DNA of 64,000 bases. It comes from Xiphophorus maculatus. Taxonomy: Eukaryota; Chordata; Actinopteri; Cyprinodontiformes; Poeciliidae. The DNA lies in NCBI RefSeq assembly GCF_002775205.1, contig NC_036460.1, forward strand, positions 22,214,751-22,278,750, in the 5' to 3' direction. The notes under the pieces were generated by a model. That model saw only the letters and a program-made list of their open reading frames with translations, made no database searches and was not told the DNA's origin. A program made the position numbers and the translations under genes. Within the stretch, counting starts at the first letter, position 1, and the number at the start of each line of letters is the position of its first letter. Positions 36,005 to 48,200 of this stretch are shown in pieces.

Positions 36005-39000
36005 TCAGATCTGTAAAGAGTTTTGCAAAGCTCTCATATCTTTCAGAAGCATCAGGTTCTTCTTGTTTCTCTCAACTAGCTGAGCTTTAGTTGATGCTTC
36101 AGAGCGCCCTCTGGTGGCAAGTCTTTCTCCAGTTCGACTGTTCTTCCCAGACTTCACCTTCTTTCTTAACTTCTTTATCTGGAGCACAAACAAAGACACT
36201 CATACACCGATTTTGTCACACTACGGATGCAAAATGATAATTATTGCGAAGGCCCACCTGTAATTTATGCTTGCAGAGCTTACTGATCTGTTCTTCTTTA
36301 CTCTCCATTCTCACCAGTAGCCTCTCCTGCTCCCTCTGAAGCGCTCCCCTTTCCTCTTCAGAGGCGCTCCCTTCCATTTGCTTAATCAACTCACCGTGCT
36401 CCCTGTATGCGACGAGGATGCGCCTTAACATCTAACCAAACGGGACTCCAAAATTGAGCAGATTTACAAGCTTGCTCACAAACTGATGAGGCACAGCTCT
36501 TCCTGCAGGGCTTCTAGCAGCTCCGATAGCTCGTCTCCGCAAGAGGACGACGACGTGGAGGAAGCGTCTGACTGGCTGCTCGTTTCAGAGTGATCTGCGT
36601 CGCGAGACAGGACGCGTTTGTTGCAGAGATGAGGCTGGTGCCGTTTCAGGAGGGACAAGACTGCCTGAACGTTGGCTCTGACCGAGTGGCTGCAGGCGAC
36701 CGACTGGAAACGGAAAGAGATTTAAAGATAAACACTGAGGGGGAGAGTGAGGAGGATTTATCATTGTGTTTCAAAAGGCACAACCAGAAGTGTACAAGTG
36801 CAAATGGTACCGTTCCAGTGACAAATGGTATGTCTCTTAGGCTCAGTCTGTAGTGAGGCTCTGTGTATTTTGGAGAAGGTTGCTGTGGGAAAAAAAATTG
36901 AACAATGATTTAGCAAACAAGAGGGAAAGAAGGATACAAATCATGACAGCAACTTAACATATGTTTTAAAGATTTAGCATCTAACTTTTATTTAAAAAAC
37001 TGCTTTTTACATATTTGTTACAACTGTTGTGACAGTATTATATGAGACTGATAATCTGTAGAAAAATAGAGCTCCCCTGTCTTCCCTCAGTGCTAACTAT
37101 AGAAACAACTAATCAGAGCCAGGAGGCGGGTCTTAGCGCTGTACATGCTGCTCACACTCCCCTCCCTTGCTCTCCGCTACACTACAGCGTCTTCCTGATA
37201 AGAGTGAATAGCTCAGGCCACCGATGACAGCGGATAAACAATTTGTATGCAACGGTAGGTTGTTTATCCGCTGTTAGCACATTGAGCAGTGCGTACACCA
37301 GCTTGATTGACAACACTTAGATCTTCCTCCAGGCTTTGAATGGTAGTTTTTGACTGGGAGCAGTGCATTTCTGCAGATGTCAATAGTAGCACTGGGAGGC
37401 AGCAAAGGAGCTGATTTTTTTTATGTCACAGATTATCTGTCTCATATGTCACGACATGGTGACAATTTTAATAAATATGTAAAAAAAAAAAAAAAAGTTT
37501 TATAAAAGCTGCATACTGCAGGTTTTATAGCTTTTAATTGAATGATTAAAAGCTATAATCATTCAATTATGATTATAATTGAATGAATATAATTCAATTA
37601 TAATTGAATTATAATTGAATTTCACCTTGCAGCTGAAACATTTTTCAGCTGCAAGGTGTGTTTCACTGACTGTAGTGCAACATACAACATGGTTAAATTG
37701 TGGTGAAGTGTGTGTGGGTGTGTTTTTTAAATGTCTGTTTGGTATTTATGTATTTAAACATCAAGACCTTTAATATTTCCAATGCCACTGATGTTACAGT
37801 TGGTCTGAAGGAACTGTAAATAAAATGAAATGTGACTCTCTTGAAGTGCAAACATGCCAAACACCGTGAGCCATCCATTAGAGGTTGTTACCTTTGAGCT
37901 GGATTTCTTCTCTTTGAATTGTCTGATGGAGAAACGTGGAGAAACGGACTGCAGCAACATTCTGTTGGCTTCCATACCTGTCTGTAGCTGAAGGTTGCAA
38001 GCAAAACGAAAGCATGAAAATAATAGTCTTTCGACTTATCAATCCCAGCTAAAAATAAAATATAAAAATTCAAAAACAATAAGAAGATAAAGTCTTTCTA
38101 CCTGATTGGCTTTATCCAGAATGAGCCTTCTCTGGTGCTCCTCTTCGTTTATCTTTCTTTCCAATGCACAGATCTTCATCTGAAATCAACAACAATCATC
38201 ATCACTGTGCTGCTGATAATAACGATACTACAATAATAATATGACACCAACACTCTGTGATAAATTTTATATATGGTTAGTGTGAACTACTTTTTTTTTT
38301 TACCAGTCTATCTGAAAATATAAGACTCCAAAAAGCATTTCTGTGACATTGACTTAAAATTTGGTTGGTTTGTTGATATTTTGTTGTGCTCTGAACTCTT
38401 CCGTGGCCATAGATAGCTAAAAATACAGCCTTCCAATTAGATCTGGGACAATGCATAAGCTTAAAGTGTCACTGACATGATAAAACCACTTGCATGTCTG
38501 AGAAAGATGGAACTAATGTGTGTTCATTCTATGTAAAAAAAAAAAAGAAAAAAAGAAGCTTTTAATAAATATTAGTGTTAAGGTTTTGTCGTAGTAAGTG
38601 GGTCAAACAATGGTGCCATCTTGTGATGTAATCAGGGTAAGTCAAATCATAAACAACTGAGGCTGAGTACAGGTATCGCCAAGAAGCGGAGGAATTGTGA
38701 GCAATGTATTTGGAGGAAGAAGCTAGATCGAGTAATGAAGGATTGCTATATATTTTGAGCCAGATAGTTCAGGAAGCAACAAGTGACTCCAACGTCTCTG
38801 GGGAGGCAGAGTCGGAGTAGGACATCCGTCACCTCCAAATCACTGAATGGTAATAAACAGATCTATGAATGTAGTAATTATTCATCTTTGATTCTGGTTT
38901 AATCCAAATGAGCCAGTTTTATGACTGTTATTGCAAGAAATCAGAAGTGGTTTTATTCTGCGCCACTCTCATCATTACCACAGATTTCCCTTTGGGGCCA

Positions 39001-40407
39001 ATAAAGCATCTCTGAATTTTTTTTTGAACACTGTTCCTTCTTGTGATGCTAAAACTGTTTAATAGCTACATTTTGCTTAAAACCCCCCCAACAAAAACAT
39101 GTTTGTGCCTTGTACGTACCTCTGCATTTTTCTGTGTGCAAGTCAGCCTGAGATATTCCTGCTCAAGTTTTTCCAGCTTTTCCAACTGAGCATGCTCGCT
39201 CAGTCCATCAGGCTGCTGACTACCTGTACCCGGTTTCTCTGTTAAAGCCTACGAAGGCAACAAATAGCTTTGTTCGCGTTACAATGTTTTGTGCATTTTG
39301 AAGCATGAGGTGTTACCCAACTCTTCAAGGACATCCATACCTCTGAGTTCACCTCCTGATTGGGCAAGCTGGTGCTTTCTGTCCTGGGCAACATCCTCTT
39401 CATCTGCTCCAACTGTCCTTCCAGCTTCTCACAACGATTCTCTGCGGCAGCAAGGTGGGTGATCAGCACTGCAAATGAAGGACAAAATATGTAATGAGTT
39501 AACATACAGAATTTAAAACTTCAATTCCGTTTGGAGGTCATTTCTTACCTTGGTTACAGTTTGACTGCTCACTTGCTTTTCTTTCTATGTCCTCATCAGT
39601 GAGGAGTCTCTGCGCAGGGCTGTCACTTTGCAGACGTCCGTCCTTCAATAAAGTGCAAAGGCTCAACTCTGCCTGCTCTTTCTCAAACTCCAGCCTCCTA
39701 ATCTTCTCTTGGAGGTTCCTCAAGGCAGATAAGATCGCTGCAACAGTATAATTAACAGAATAAAATCAGCAGGAATTAAAGGATGCTGTTGCGGCTGAGA
39801 CATTCAAGTAGTGTGGCATCATGTTGCACGTGTAACCATGGAGCTCTAACACATTGCTTGAGTGGAAACTTTTGTCCACACACGAATTACCTGCACTGCT
39901 GCTCTCTGGAAGAGCTTTGCTGGGAGATGCTGGACGATATGAATCCTGAGTGAATGTTTGGGGCGTGTGACGTGCAGGAGCGTTGATGGAATATCGATGA
40001 GCAGGATAGGTTTTATAAGACGACAGGGAAAAGGTGTCAGACACCATCCTGCTAGGTGCTGGAGAAGAACGCGGTGCCTGCAGAGAAACAGGATCAAGAA
40101 CATCTTGAGAATGTCAATGAGAAGCTATTTCTCAATTAATAAAAGCTTGCAATTAAAAGAACATAACAAAAAAGTACGACAAGCGTTTATATTTACGACT
40201 TAACTAAAAATAAGTTTATTTAAACATAGACTTTTAAGCTTAGCGAGGAGCTGTTTTGAGAATGTAGCAACCACTGCTAGCGGTTTGGCTAATACATATA
40301 ACCGACAACGAGTAAGTTCAAATTCTTTCGAGTTAAATGATACAAAAGAGTAGAGCTACCTTATGCCGATAGGATTCTGCTGTGGGTGTTTTCGAAAGTA
40401 TCTCCAT
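36005..40407 (-). CDS. cep57: Centrosomal protein of 57 kDa
   Basis: Eleven coding exons on the minus strand: 40407-40360, 40077-39891, 39737-39549, 39468-39341, 39248-39120, 38179-38102, 37987-37892, 36882-36811, 36703-36480, 36423-36258, 36178-36005. They sum to 1,491 nt (496 aa; human CEP57 is about 500 aa). The N-terminal half is coiled coil (ILSALRNLQEKIRRLEFEKE, LITHLAAAENRCEKLEGQLE), the centrosome-localising and multimerising part. The C-terminal half has EPHYRLSLRDIPFVTG, HQPHLCNKRV, DELSELLEALQEEL and a basic end KKNLMLLKDMRALQNSLQ, the microtubule-binding region. PHYRL-D-PFV and the QNSLQ end favour CEP57 over CEP57L1. The acceptor at 36,423 was chosen because it keeps frame where the nearer AG gives a stop. 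Divergent from mre11, as expected from shared vertebrate chromosomal neighbourhood. Confidence 0.9.
36995..37515. mobile_element. Large foldback (inverted-repeat) element in cep57 intron
   Basis: The left part (about 36,995-37,190) is a diverged reverse complement of the right part (about 37,300-37,515). Both contain acagattatctgtctcata and acaaatatgtaaa-type blocks and a cctcctggct block in opposite orientations. The centre has a 15-bp perfect inverted repeat (37,227-37,241 and 37,260-37,274, acagcggataaacaa). A single-orientation relative lies at about 44,150-44,430 in mre11. It appears to be two copies of one repeat joined head to head. No coding content. Confidence 0.7.
37523..37658. repeat. 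Cluster of perfect palindromes
   Basis: Directly after the foldback lie several consecutive inverted repeats: one built on agcttttaattgaatgatta, AT-rich attcaattataattgaat units, and a perfect hairpin with 16-bp arms (37,623-37,638 and 37,643-37,658, caccttgcagctgaaa) and a 4-nt loop. Located in the same cep57 intron (36,883-37,891). Confidence 0.85.
38460..38965. repeat. Possible MITE-like repeat in cep57 intron
   Basis: The stretch starts with ataaaaccact and ends with agtggttttat, short inverted ends about 0.5 kb apart, and the interior looks like interspersed-repeat DNA with no exon. The ends are imperfect and no target duplication was found, so this is tentative. Confidence 0.3.
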
Positions 40408-40710
40408 TGATGCACAGCCGATGCTGTCCGCCTAAGCTAAGGGTGTAAACCATAAGATTTGATTTCAAACTTGGTCAAGCAACGCCCTTTTTAATTATGA
40501 CAAGCTAGCCAAGCTCCGCTTTTTGTACAGCCTCTCTGTGCAAATATATTGTGGGGGAAAAACAACAGTAGGCTCTCCTTGGTGTTCGAATGATACCAAG
40601 TCCGGGTTGGCCCGTTATACACGACGCTCAGCAGGGCTAAACATAGACGTAGACAATAGACTTCGCGTTGCCCCGTAGAAACGTACGTCAGTTCTTCCGC
40701 CATTTTGTGA
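40408..40710 (-). promoter_or_regulatory. cep57: cep57 5' region / promoter
   Basis: Upstream of the cep57 ATG on the minus strand, with more CpGs than the flanks. CTTCCGCCATTTTG at 40,694-40,707 combines an ETS-like core with a YY1-like CCGCCAT site, typical of TATA-less promoters. The transcription start cannot be fixed from sequence. Confidence 0.4.
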
Positions 40711-40864
40711 GTGGCAACTTCATCTCAGTAACATAATGCCTTAAAACGCTGCGGTCCTAGAACTTGATTCACCGAATTAAGGAATTAATGTAAGTGCGCA
40801 TCGGTTTAATTTTATATCGTGTTTTGCAGCAGTAGTAAATGCGTGTATGTGATTTTAATAAATG

Positions 40865-40866
<2 letters not shown>

Positions 40867-40933
<67 letters not shown>
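40867..40933. repeat. (ATT)n microsatellite
   Basis: About 22 uninterrupted TTA/ATT units in the spacer between the divergent cep57 and mre11 genes. Confidence 0.97.
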
Positions 40934-40935
<2 letters not shown>

Positions 40936-41472
40936 GCTGTTGTTTTTGTATTATTTTAGGTATTGCATAATTACACATCGTGCTTTAAATGCATTTAAAT
41001 TTATTTATTTGTTCACCACTGAAAGTATTATTTTTCTGTATAGTTTCATTTGGACCATCCAACCAATTTCATGGTTAGCAATGTATTTTTCTCCTGTCTT
41101 TACTGTATTATTCTTTCCGTTGTTCGCTTACTGCTAATGTAATGAAAATGTTTAAAGTGAGAATATATCAGACCACCATTAAAATACTATTTGTAATTCA
41201 GAACCGTGAACTTAATGTACAGCAATTGTATTCATTTCTTTAAAAGTGAAAGTTGAATTTTACATTACTCTACTTTGTGTGTCGTGTTCACACACAAAAA
41301 AAATGATATTGTTTTTGTTTGCCTTCCAACAAAAATACCGTTGTTAATATAGCGAAGTCAAGTATTAAATATCGCTTTGCGGCGTCTAATTCTTCAATTT
41401 CTATACATTTTAGTACGCGAGGAGAAGGTTCAGCGGTGCTCCTACTCGGATAAACCAAGCCACTCGTTTTGC

Positions 41473-41640
41473 GGAAATGTAGTTCTCTTCCTCGGAGATT
41501 GTTGTAGATCGACTTTGTGATCACCTGGAATACAAACTACAATAACCGTGAGCAATCTAAAGGGGGCGGGGAGGAAATGACGTTTCGCAAGAGTTGCCGG
41601 GATTTTCAGGGTAAATAGAGACTTCAGGGAGGTTGGTGGC
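41473..41640 (+). promoter_or_regulatory. mre11: mre11 promoter region
   Basis: A CpG-containing stretch 0.6-0.8 kb upstream of the mre11 ATG. It has a GC box GGGGGCGGGG (41,562-41,571), TGACGT (41,578-41,583, CRE-type half) and two ACTACA-type motifs on opposite strands (GGAAATGTAGTT at 41,473-41,484 and aactacaat near 41,535) resembling ZNF143/THAP11 sites. A non-coding first exon probably starts here, because the ATG exon has a 3' splice site just upstream (ctctctacag ending 42,186). Confidence 0.45.
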
Positions 41641-42237
41641 AAGACTTACAGTTTTATCTGTGTTTTATATGTTTTGTGTTCTTATCAAGCCAATGTTACG
41701 CATACATATTAAATGCTAACTAAAGCTAGCTTCCATGCAAAGAAAGCCGGTGCATTGCACCATAGGATTTTTAAAAATGCTAACTGTACTATCCCCACGC
41801 TAAATTACCATTGAGTTACACACTTCTGTTAGCTACGTTAGCAGATTTAGTTGTTAGCGCGGTGTCAATCCATACAACACCGAATAGCTGTTTCAGAAGC
41901 TATAGCTATAATTTTCGGAAATAATTCCATTTGACGAAAATCAGGCTTTCTTTTAAAAAATAAATAAAAAAAGATAATAACGTAGGCATTTCGACACTAT
42001 GTTTTACTTTATAACTGATGGTTATATAAAAAAAAAAAGTTAGAAAATTTGAAAGAAATCGTGGGATCTGAATGAACAGAGGATGTCTTAAGAAGCGGGA
42101 TGCTTATATACAACTTGATTTTTGAGAATCTTTTAGCATGTCTAAAATCTACTTGTTCTGGATTGTCTTTGTTCTGCTCTCTACAGGGGAACCATTTGTT
42201 AACGTGCCAGCTTTTGAATAGAGCCTCTTGTATCGTC

Positions 42238-45200
42238 ATGTCTTCAGAAAACATATTGTAAGTTTTCCATCCTGACCAGTTTCCCTTTTCCTTCCTGAAA
42301 AATGCATCTCCACAGCATGATACAGCCACCACCATACTTCATTGTGGGTTCTTGTGTTCCAGTTTAGTTAGATCATACTCTTTCTCTTTTCAGATCATTC
42401 CTTTATCACTGTCATGCTTCAACCCTCTTTGCACTGGTCAGCTGTTGGTATCAAAGTCAAGGTGGCGAAATACAAATTAAAGTTATTCATACAGCGCCAC
42501 TTAACAACAGATGTTGTCTTAAGGAACTTAACAAAAAACAAATAGGACATCCAATGTATACAGATTGCAATCATACTGACTGATTTAAAGCTAATTACAT
42601 ACAACACAATTTGATGCTAGTCGATAATGCATTCAGGTTTATTCGAATTTTTCCAACTTGTAGAGGCAACATCTCCTCCTGAGGGTGTAGCAACGGTGGA
42701 GAGTTGATTGTATTGTGTCTCTCTTAAAGATCAAATATCTGAGCTGTGTTTATCATCACCTTTCATTTCACTTTTCTAGGGATGATGAGGATACATTCAA
42801 GATCCTGATTTCCACCGATATTCACCTCGGTTACCTTGAGAAAGACGCGATTCGCGGCAGCGACTCCTTCCACACGCTGAAAGAAATCCTGGAATGTGCC
42901 AAGGAGAATCAGGTATGCGCGAATAGCTGCGATCCAGTGTGGAAGTCAGTATTTACGTCTACAATTTTTTTTCTCTGCTGTTCATCTGGCTGATTGGTTT
43001 TTAATTTATTTTTCCGCAGGTAGATCTCATCCTGCTGGGCGGGGATTTGTTTCACGAGAACAAGCCGTCAAGACGATGCCTCCACAGCTGCATCACTATG
43101 CTGAGGGAATACTGCATGGGAGACTCGCCTGTGACCTTCAACATCCTCAGTGACCAGACTATTAACTTCAACACAACACAGTCAGTTTTTTTCGTTGTTG
43201 TTTGTCTCTATGGGTTTTCCATCAGTGTTGTATATGTGCCGAATGAATGAATGAATCATTGTGTTGTAGGTTCCCCTGGGTGAACTATCAGGATGAAAAC
43301 TTGAACATTTCTATCCCTGTCTTCAGTATTCATGGCAACCACGATGATCCAACTGGGGTTAGTTCCTTCTGCTTGAAAAACAACGAGTACATCAAGTACA
43401 AATGAATCCTGAATATATAATTTACTTTATCTGTGTGTTCATCCTTAAAATGTCTTTTATTTCAAGGCGGAAGGTTTGTGTGCCCTGGACCTGCTGAGTG
43501 CTTCTGGTCTCGTCAATCACTTTGGTCACTCTCACTCTGTGGAGAGGATAGAGATTAGTCCAATCCTCTTGCAGAAAGGCAGCACCAAGCTGGCCCTGTA
43601 TGGTCTTGGTAAGTTTGGGTTTCCTATTGGTTCCTATTTGTTAAATTCTCATCTATGTTGTACCTAAATTTTGTATGAATGCATGTTAAGGTTCGATCCC
43701 GGATGAGCGCCTGTACAGGATGTTTGTCAACAAGCAGGTTACCATGCTTCGACCCAAAGAGGATCAAGACAATTGGTTTAACCTCTTTGCAATTCACCAG
43801 AACAGGTGTGTTCTCAAACATGAGTGATGTGAACAGTTTTAAATTAGTTGGTAGAATTTGTATTGTAACAAATACAGTGCCTCGCAAAAATACTCAAACT
43901 AAAAAGTAGTGCATAATTGTGACATGGAAGACAATTTACCGTTTGTTTTTGTATTCAGTCCCTTCTGTTAAAATCTATAGTCAGTATTTTAAGTTTGAAC
44001 TTTAACTGGGCCATTCTAACATGTGTGCAGCCCTTAACCTAAACTATTCCATTGTCTCTCAGGGTTAAATCACTGAAAGTTGATCCTGAGAGACATTGGT
44101 GGCCATGCCACTTAGGCTAAGCATTAATGGCAGGTTGTTGTAGTGAAACAGCTGCAACAGAGAGAAAAGAGTGTGAGCAGTGCATACATGAGAGTGATTG
44201 ACAGTGCTAAGGCCCTCCTCCTGGCTGTGATTGGTTGATTCTGACCCAGCAGTGTATATCTGTAGTTGGCACTGTGAGAAGGCAGAGGAGGTTGATTTTT
44301 ATTTTTTTTCACAGATTATCTGTCTCATACCATCTTGTCACAACATTGTGATAGTTTTAACAAATATGTAAAGAACATATTTATATACAGTATGTATCTC
44401 TTATAAAAGTGATATATTGCTGCTTTAACTGATTGTCCCACATGAGCAGTGTTACTATGGGTTACCATGGGCCCTTTGGCTGCTTCTCTGATTATGGGTT
44501 TCTTTACTACCAGGCCTGTCAGATCAGGTTCACAGCCTTATCTCGCATAAGCAAGCACCACTTTTGATTCATTCAGTTTATATTAACATATAATAATGAA
44601 TTTAGACACACTCTTACATGTGTGTCTTGTATAATGAACATGTTTTCATCTTACCTTACCACTGTTTATGCGAGGAGTGGCCATATTGAAAAGCAATGTC
44701 AAACTGTTTTAAGAAAGAATGGCCAATTGAAAAATATGTTATTTCTGGTTTTTTTCTTATGTTATTTATTACCATAAAGATAAATAACTTTTGTCAATCT
44801 TTTGATGCATTGTTTTCAAAATGAGCAGTATTTTTTCCATTTTTTAAAAATGTATCCTAAATCAGTTTTTTTTTTCTTTGCTTTTTTCTATTTAGGAGTA
44901 AACACGGTCCCACAAATTACATTCCTGAGCAGTTCCTGGATGATTTCATTGACCTGGTTGTGTGGGGCCATGAACACGAGTGTTTGATTACTCCAACTAG
45001 AAATGAGCAGCAGCTGTTCTACGTGACGCAGCCAGGGAGCTCTGTAGCCACCTCCCTGTCGCCTGGAGAGGCCGCCAAGAAGTAAACACACACACTTCAG
45101 GAAATTTTTATTGTATTTTGAACAGCTACAGTTTTCAAGCTTCTGCCGTTGTGCTCACTTAGGCATATAGGACTGCTTAGAGTCAAAGGTCGTAAAATGA

Positions 45201-48200
45201 ACCTGCAGAAGATCCCTTTAAAGACAGTCCGTCAGTTCTTCATCCAGGATGTCGTGCTGGCTGACTATGAGGACCTCTTCACACCTGATACTCCTCAGGT
45301 TACAAAGAAGGTGGAGAACCTGTGCTATGCAAAGGTAGCGATGTTCTTCTTAAAATGCACTGCACTGGTTTAAGACTTCACTTTATCTGTCTCTGTTAAT
45401 CTTTTCCGTCTTGTCCATATGCAGGTCTCTGAAATGTTAGAAGAAGCCGAGAGGGAGAGACTCGGCTGTCCACGCACACCGGAGAAACCTTTAATTCGAC
45501 TGAGGGTGAGTTGAGTTCTGCACTCATCTTTACGCCAGCGCTCATCAGCAAATGAATTCCCCTTGTTCTTGTCTCTAGGTGGACTACAGTGGAGGCTTTG
45601 AAACGTTCAACACCTCTCGCTTCAGTCAGAAGTTTGTGGACCGCGTGGCTAACCCAAAAGATGTAATTCACTTCCTCAGAAAGCGTGAGCAAAAGGAGGG
45701 CGTCAAAGGTCGGACTTCGCCTAAATATTCCTCCGCTGACTTTTTCTTTTTGAATCCAACACTGAGCCAAACCGATATAGTCTCAGTCAGAAGTCTGCAT
45801 CCCCTCATTATGGGCATAAATTGAGGAATTTTATTCTTTTATGGATGCGTCTTTGCTTTCCTTTTTCCAGGGTATTAATGTCACATTCATTCCAGAAGCT
45901 TGATGTTAACTTTCTTCATCTCTCTGGGATTGTTATCTTAATGGAAATCCCAGTTATCTCAGTACGTTTTACAAAATCTGAAATGCAGCTAAATGAAGGC
46001 ACGGGAACCCAATTTTACAAACAAAAAAATGTGGCAGTCAAAGGCTTAAAATCCAAGAAATAATGACATTCATGCAGATTATAAGTTTCTAAACTTCTGA
46101 CTGGATCTGTATTCAATAAATTCAAGTTAATTAAATTTGGAGAAAAAAAATTGGGAAATAAAAAATCTTGCTTTTTTATACCGTCAGTGGATTCTTTTGT
46201 AAGACATCCAGGTGTTTTCTATGTTAAGTATGTATTATTTGTTTTATGTATTTGTTATTTATTGCAAATTTTAGATGAGTTCAATGTCGACTACAGCAAG
46301 CTAGTAAAACCAGCTGCTGTTGAGGGACTGAGAGTGGAGGACCTGGTTAAACAGTACTTTGAAGCGGCTGAGCAGGTGGGTAAACATTAAATGAAATTCT
46401 GACGTCACTCGTAGGATTTCATTTTTTCCCGCGCTTCATCTGATGTTGTCACTGTGTGTGTGTGTGTATTCACAGAAGGTGCAGCTGTCCCTGCTGACCG
46501 AGCAGGGCATGGGCAAAGCCATTCAGGAGTTCGTGGACAAAGACGAGAAGGACGCCATCGAGGAGCTGATCACCTACCAGTTGGAGAAGACGCAGCGGCA
46601 TCTTCAGAGCAGAGGAGTAACCACAGAGCAAGACATTGATGCAGAGGCAAGAGAGGCACCAGAGAGCTAAGCAAACCGTCGTGTCGTGTGGCGCTGTGAC
46701 GGGTGGTTAACGGAATATCTTTCAGATTCAGAAATTCAGAGACTCCAAGAAGAATACGACTGAAGAAGAGGACGACATCAAAGAAGTAGGGAAGAACACC
46801 AACCGGGCTTTTGAGATGATTTGAAGAGCTTGTGTTTCATTACGCGTTTGTGTCTCAGGTCATTAACAGAGCCAGAGCCCACCGGATGGAGCGAGGTGAT
46901 CTCGATTTGTCTGATGAGCCCGCAGATGTTACCATGGACTCTGACGAGGAGTCAGGGACGCTTCCTGCTCCGACCCGAGGCAGAGGACGAGGAGGCGGTA
47001 GAGGGCGAGGAAGTCGGGGCGGGGCTAAGGGTGAGAGTCTCACGTGGATGTCAGGACGTGCTTTTGTGAGATGCAATGTTTTATTTATCAATTCTAGGGT
47101 TCCAACAATTAAAACTTAAACACATCTAAACACAGAGAAGACATTTAAAGAGATAAGGCTGCTATTCGAGGTGTTCATGTCAGTCAAATAAAAATAGAAG
47201 CAAGAAAGTTACGTTTTGCTCAAATTCAACAAAATTAGCTTGACTTTATTGAATTAAAATCCAATTTTATTCTCATTTCACACCAGTATTGCAAGCTGCA
47301 CCTTTTACCACTAACATATCTCTGCAAATCTGGTGACTTACCTTATATTCATAAAGTAAATCTGGCCTAACGCGGCCGTCGGCATAACCATATTGGTTTG
47401 TGATTTGATTTTATTTGTTGTTACTCTCTCTAAATTCAGCTACCATATGATCTTGATATAAATGGCTGCTGCCATCCAGTCAAATACGTAACGGGTTCCT
47501 ATTTTTATCAGACACCTAGAAAGACTGATATTAATAATGATGATATCGAATATCTTCTGCTCACTGTTTTCATACAGGTGGAGAACTTTCTGCTAATTAT
47601 TATTCACCAGGCATTCAGTGAGCTATTGCAGTTGCAGCCAATTTGTTATTTATGTCGGGCCTAATTTACTGAAGAAGTCTACGTAGCTGGAAAGCTACGG
47701 TAGTTTCTGATTTCTGGATTTGAATATGCAAACCAGTTGGAATTTTCAAATGTGCTCTCAGTACGTCATTCAGGCCGGAATCTGGGCGTGGGCCGACCTG
47801 GAAAGTTCTTCACAGTTGAATTCGGAGCCTAGGGCTTCGAAACGTCACCCTAGTTGTATAAAGTGGTAAATAAATAAGCCACCACTGGAGTCCTGCAGTG
47901 AGAGCCTTTTTGTTAATTTAATAAAGCGTTTACTCAAATTGTCGTGTAGAACTTTCCATCTAATTCTGCGTTGCGGATGTGTGTGTGTTTTTTGTCTCAG
48001 TAAATCTTATGTTCTTTGTTCTGTCCAGGTTCTGCTGCATCAGAAGCAAAGCCAGCCGGTCGGGGTCGGGGTCGAGGTCGTTCCCAGAGATCAGCACCAG
48101 CATCTCAAACCAGAAACATATTTCAGGGTAGAGGGGACTCTTCAGTCATTAAGAATAATCTGCTGAAATATTTTAGATCTTTTCCTATTTTCTCAATAGT

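Noticed and set aside
40862-41137. ORF with a long tyrosine run
   Set aside because: Translation of the (ATT)n microsatellite.
46454-46639. Alternative-frame ORF over mre11
   Set aside because: Out-of-frame shadow of the exon encoding [13 protein letters not shown].
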